In this document: positions 32,821-35,234 of the stretch, piece by piece | Layout of the letters: each line of letters starts with the position of its first letter | Numbering within the stretch: position 1 is the first letter of the stretch | Assembly (NCBI GenBank): GCA_001179505.1 | Contig: CDMY01000585.1 | Location: forward strand, 1-35,234 | Reading direction: 5' to 3' | DNA: 35,234 bases | DNA from: Vitrella brassicaformis | Taxonomy: Eukaryota > Sar > Vitrellaceae | Notes under the pieces: generated by a model | Told to the model about the DNA's origin: nothing | The model's database searches: none | What the model saw: the letters and a program-made list of their open reading frames with translations, nothing else | Program-made: the position numbers and the translations under genes

Positions 32821-34474
32821 TTGGCCCCAGGGAGTGGGAGTATCCTGCTCTGCCTGGGGCTAGCCGGCTTCCTTTGCATACGGCTTTATTTCGTCTCCGT
32901 CTGGTCGTGTTTTGGCGACCGATGGTATGGATGTTTATGAAGTGCGTGGGGTTATCCCGACAATCCCGAATGACTCTGAGAGAGAAGTGGTTGTTCCGTT
33001 CATCGTACCGTCGTCTGAAACCGATGATGCCCTTGCAGTGAGTGCATCTGCGGGTCCTCGAGTGCGTTATCAGGCGCATGATGCGATGGCGCCGACTGAC
33101 CTGAAAGCGAAAGTGCAAGGGAATGTGACGTATCGTGATGTGCTGACCGGAGGTCGTGAGCGTCCTCAGGGCCGTGAGTCTCCTCCTGTCCGCATGCCTG
33201 TGATGCAGACGCTGCATCATGTCCTCACTCCACCGGGAGGGCAGGTTGTGATGATGCGTCGTGTTCCGTGTGCTACGTACCAGCTGAATTTTTCTCCATG
33301 TGGTCATCCGTATTATCGGGTGAACAATGACTCCATACCTGAGAGCATGGTGTCTCGAGAGATTCGTCATGATGGGTCGATGATTCGTTATGAGTGTGCA
33401 GAAGGCTCGATCAAGGCGTTGTCCGGAAGTCGTCCGACTCGTCACTTGGATCGGTCTTTTCTGCCAGCGAGAGGATTGACTGGTTTGCGTTCGCACGTCT
33501 CTGACACAGAGGGCGGCGAGTGGGACAACTCACGTGACTCGACTCCTGATGGTCGCCTTGAGCGAATGTCGGAGGGAGACGCGCGGGTGTGTGCTCGTCG
33601 GGCCTTGTTGACACGTCGTCAGCGTCAGAGAGCGCGTGATAAAAGTGCGAGACGTCTTCGTAAGCAGTTGGGTATGGGAGAGTTGAGTGTCGAGCAAGTC
33701 GAGTCGGGTGTGGCTCGTCTTGAGTTGATGGAGACAGCGTTTGTATCTCGTGTCGATCCGGTTGCGGAGTTGAAGGCTACTGCGTTGCCGACTTGGTCGT
33801 ACACGTATCATCCGAGTGTCCAGACTCGTTGTCATGTGCGCCAGCGTAAGATTCCTGCGTCGATTCGTTGGCCTGATTGTCAGCCACCCAGGTCGAAGCA
33901 GGATTCTGTTGAGTTTCATGATCCGAGGGAGGATGTGACACAGCCTCTTCCTCCTTCGTCGAAGATCAGGAGGCCACGCAAGTGGCATGGACGCAAGAAA
34001 CAGGATGAAAGAGTGACTTCTGTTGCCGGCGGGGAGTCGCCTTCTTCGTCTTCTTCTACGCGTCCTGGAGCAAAGAAACAATCACATCGGCAGACACCGC
34101 AAGAGTCGTGGTGGTCTTCATTGCTCACCATGCTTCTCGAAGTGTCGCCTTTGGAGTTCTTTACTCGATTCTGTTGGTTGGTTGTGTGCTTTGTCGTTGT
34201 CGGCATGGCACGCCATCCATTACGTCTAGTGTTTCGGACGTTTCCGTCCGCCAGGTCTCGTCCCATCTTCCACCGAATGGATTGGAAGACAGAGCAACTT
34301 CGATTCCTCAAGCGACTTCAAGGATGGAATGGTCGGCGGCCGAAAGAGAAGAAGGCTGACGCCGATCGACTCAAACCTCCTTCGTATAGTAGCCTTGACG
34401 AAGGGCGTCTCATTAACGAGTTTGTTCCTCGTGGCTGTGATGACTTCAAGGAAGAATCAGTTGGTGAGATCTAA
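32764..34474 (+). CDS. Retroelement second ORF, no reverse transcriptase seen
   Basis: Open in frame +1 to gag from about 32767 to TAA at 34472-34474, except one TAG at 32861-32863; the uninterrupted part encodes about 520 residues. The first part (GMDVYEVRGVIPTIPNDSER, VVVPFIVPSSETDDAL) faintly recalls the C-terminal half of a retropepsin, but no catalytic D-S/T-G is visible. The middle is basic (ALLTRRQRQRARDKSARRLR). A hydrophobic segment near the C-terminus (LEFFTRFCWLVVCFVVVGMA) would be a transmembrane helix, followed by about 95 mostly basic residues. No RT, RNase H or integrase motif (such as YxDD) occurs. It may be a non-autonomous element's protein, an envelope-like product, or the remains of a rearranged pol. 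Confidence 0.55.
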
Positions 34475-35043
34475 TCGTCTCAGGAATGGTAGATGGTGAG
34501 GAATGAGATTCGCCTTTAGGGTCCATTGAAGGGTGGCCAATAGTATGATGAGGAGTGTCCGTAAGTCAATGATTGTGTCGCCTTCATTCACTGACGAACG
34601 GACCTGTACATCAGTACAAACGGATGCCCCTTGTGCGTCGTCGTTTGAACTTTGCGTCTCGTACGCTGACGGCCACTTCCCCAGGGGCATCACTTATGTG
34701 CACTCTACATGTCAAGATTGATGATCTACGACGGACTGGATGGGCAGGGCATGCAAACAGTGATTGAATTGAAAGGACAGCTAGCATAGTTCTTAGTTTG
34801 CATTCTTGATGGACTCCTCGTGCCGATGCGCTTTCCGTTAACCCCGTGCTCACACAAACAGCTTGAACCACACAAAAAGGTCTCACTGGTTCACTTCTGA
34901 GGCAAGACGCCCCCATAACACGCCCCCGCATCATGACAGCGCGCAGTCGAGGCCTGAACGGTGCGCGGCTCCCGACAGAACCTAAGAAACCCTACCCTGG
35001 ACCGAAGGGTTCGGAACCATCCGATCCTCCGCAGAGGGGGCTG
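34475..35043. other. Downstream region of the retroelement
   Basis: No open frame with recognisable protein. It may be the 3' untranslated part of the element. No second copy of any segment that would indicate a long terminal repeat is visible inside the window. Confidence 0.4.
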
Positions 35044-35234
35044 AATCCATCCCAAACTGAACCGAACCGAACCATTGCTAGCAGCCCTCCACCAGGAGAC
35101 GCCGAGACAAACCAAACCGAACTGAACCGAACCATTTGAGCAGCCCTCCACCAGGTGGGCGAGGCAAACCAAACCGAACTGAACCGAACCATTTGAGCAG
35201 CCCTCCACCAGGTGGGCGAGGCAAACCAAACCGA
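35044..35234. repeat. 57-bp tandem repeat at the window edge
   Basis: More than three units starting like AACCAAACCGAACTGAACCG and including GCAGCCCTCCACCAGG; the last units are nearly identical and the first is diverged. The nested AACCGAACC motif repeats on a 5-bp scale. 57 is a multiple of three, so the minus strand shows a 19-residue repeat (FGLVCLAHLVEGCSNGSVQ), probably not translated. The array continues beyond the window. Confidence 0.85.

Noticed and set aside
32708-34311. Long minus-strand frames opposite the retroelement (up to 262 codons)
   Set aside because: Arg/His/Thr-rich translations mirror the plus-strand codon bias; no recognisable protein.
1-35234. tRNA, rRNA or snRNA genes
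   Set aside because: I looked for T-loop-like GGTTCRANYCC patterns and conserved rRNA segments and saw none with matching stems; a tRNAscan/Infernal run would be decisive.

Overview
The window looks like nuclear DNA of an intron-rich protist, most likely an alveolate of the chromerid type (Vitrella-like). This is inferred from gene style, not proven. The pointers are very many short GT-AG introns (about 35-150 nt) rich in TGTG, GTGAG and TCTG runs, multi-pass surface proteins of a kind common in alveolates, and abundant microsatellites. There is no bacterial operon layout, and I found no tRNA or rRNA. All multi-exon models below are manual: exons were joined where splice sites, phase and protein sense agree.

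Left part (1-14,600, plus strand): a small Cys-rich secreted or membrane protein broken by a 25-bp tandem duplication; a fasciclin (FAS1) protein; a decayed multi-pass membrane protein; a coiled-coil plus PABP-type RRM pseudogene; a coiled-coil gene; a hypothetical protein; and a calcineurin-like metallophosphatase that is partly damaged. Several of these carry frameshifts or in-frame stops.

Middle part (15,600-26,300): an ankyrin gene on the minus strand grown by tandem duplication of a multi-exon module; two perfect hairpins in the gap; an intact-looking ESCRT-III gene (CHMP7/Snf7 type, minus strand, more than 15 small exons); an unrecognised plus-strand gene; and an intact-looking minus-strand gene encoding four CCCH zinc fingers, a NYN ribonuclease domain and an RGG-rich tail. 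The last two genes converge at 23.15-23.74 kb.

Right part (26,500-35,234) is accessory DNA. A roughly 3-kb array of a ~60-bp minisatellite with strong alternating purine-pyrimidine character abuts an AT-rich block holding a truncated, frameshifted family-B DNA polymerase exonuclease domain of protein-primed (Polinton, virophage or plasmid) type. Head to head with it lies a retroelement with a two-knuckle Gag and an overlapping second ORF that shows no reverse transcriptase. A 57-bp tandem repeat closes the window.

Across six independent loci, nine in-frame stops that interrupt otherwise readable or conserved protein sequence are all TAG, while the supported gene ends use TGA (or TAA). This may mean decay, sequencing error, or UAG readthrough or reassignment, and it is the observation most worth checking.
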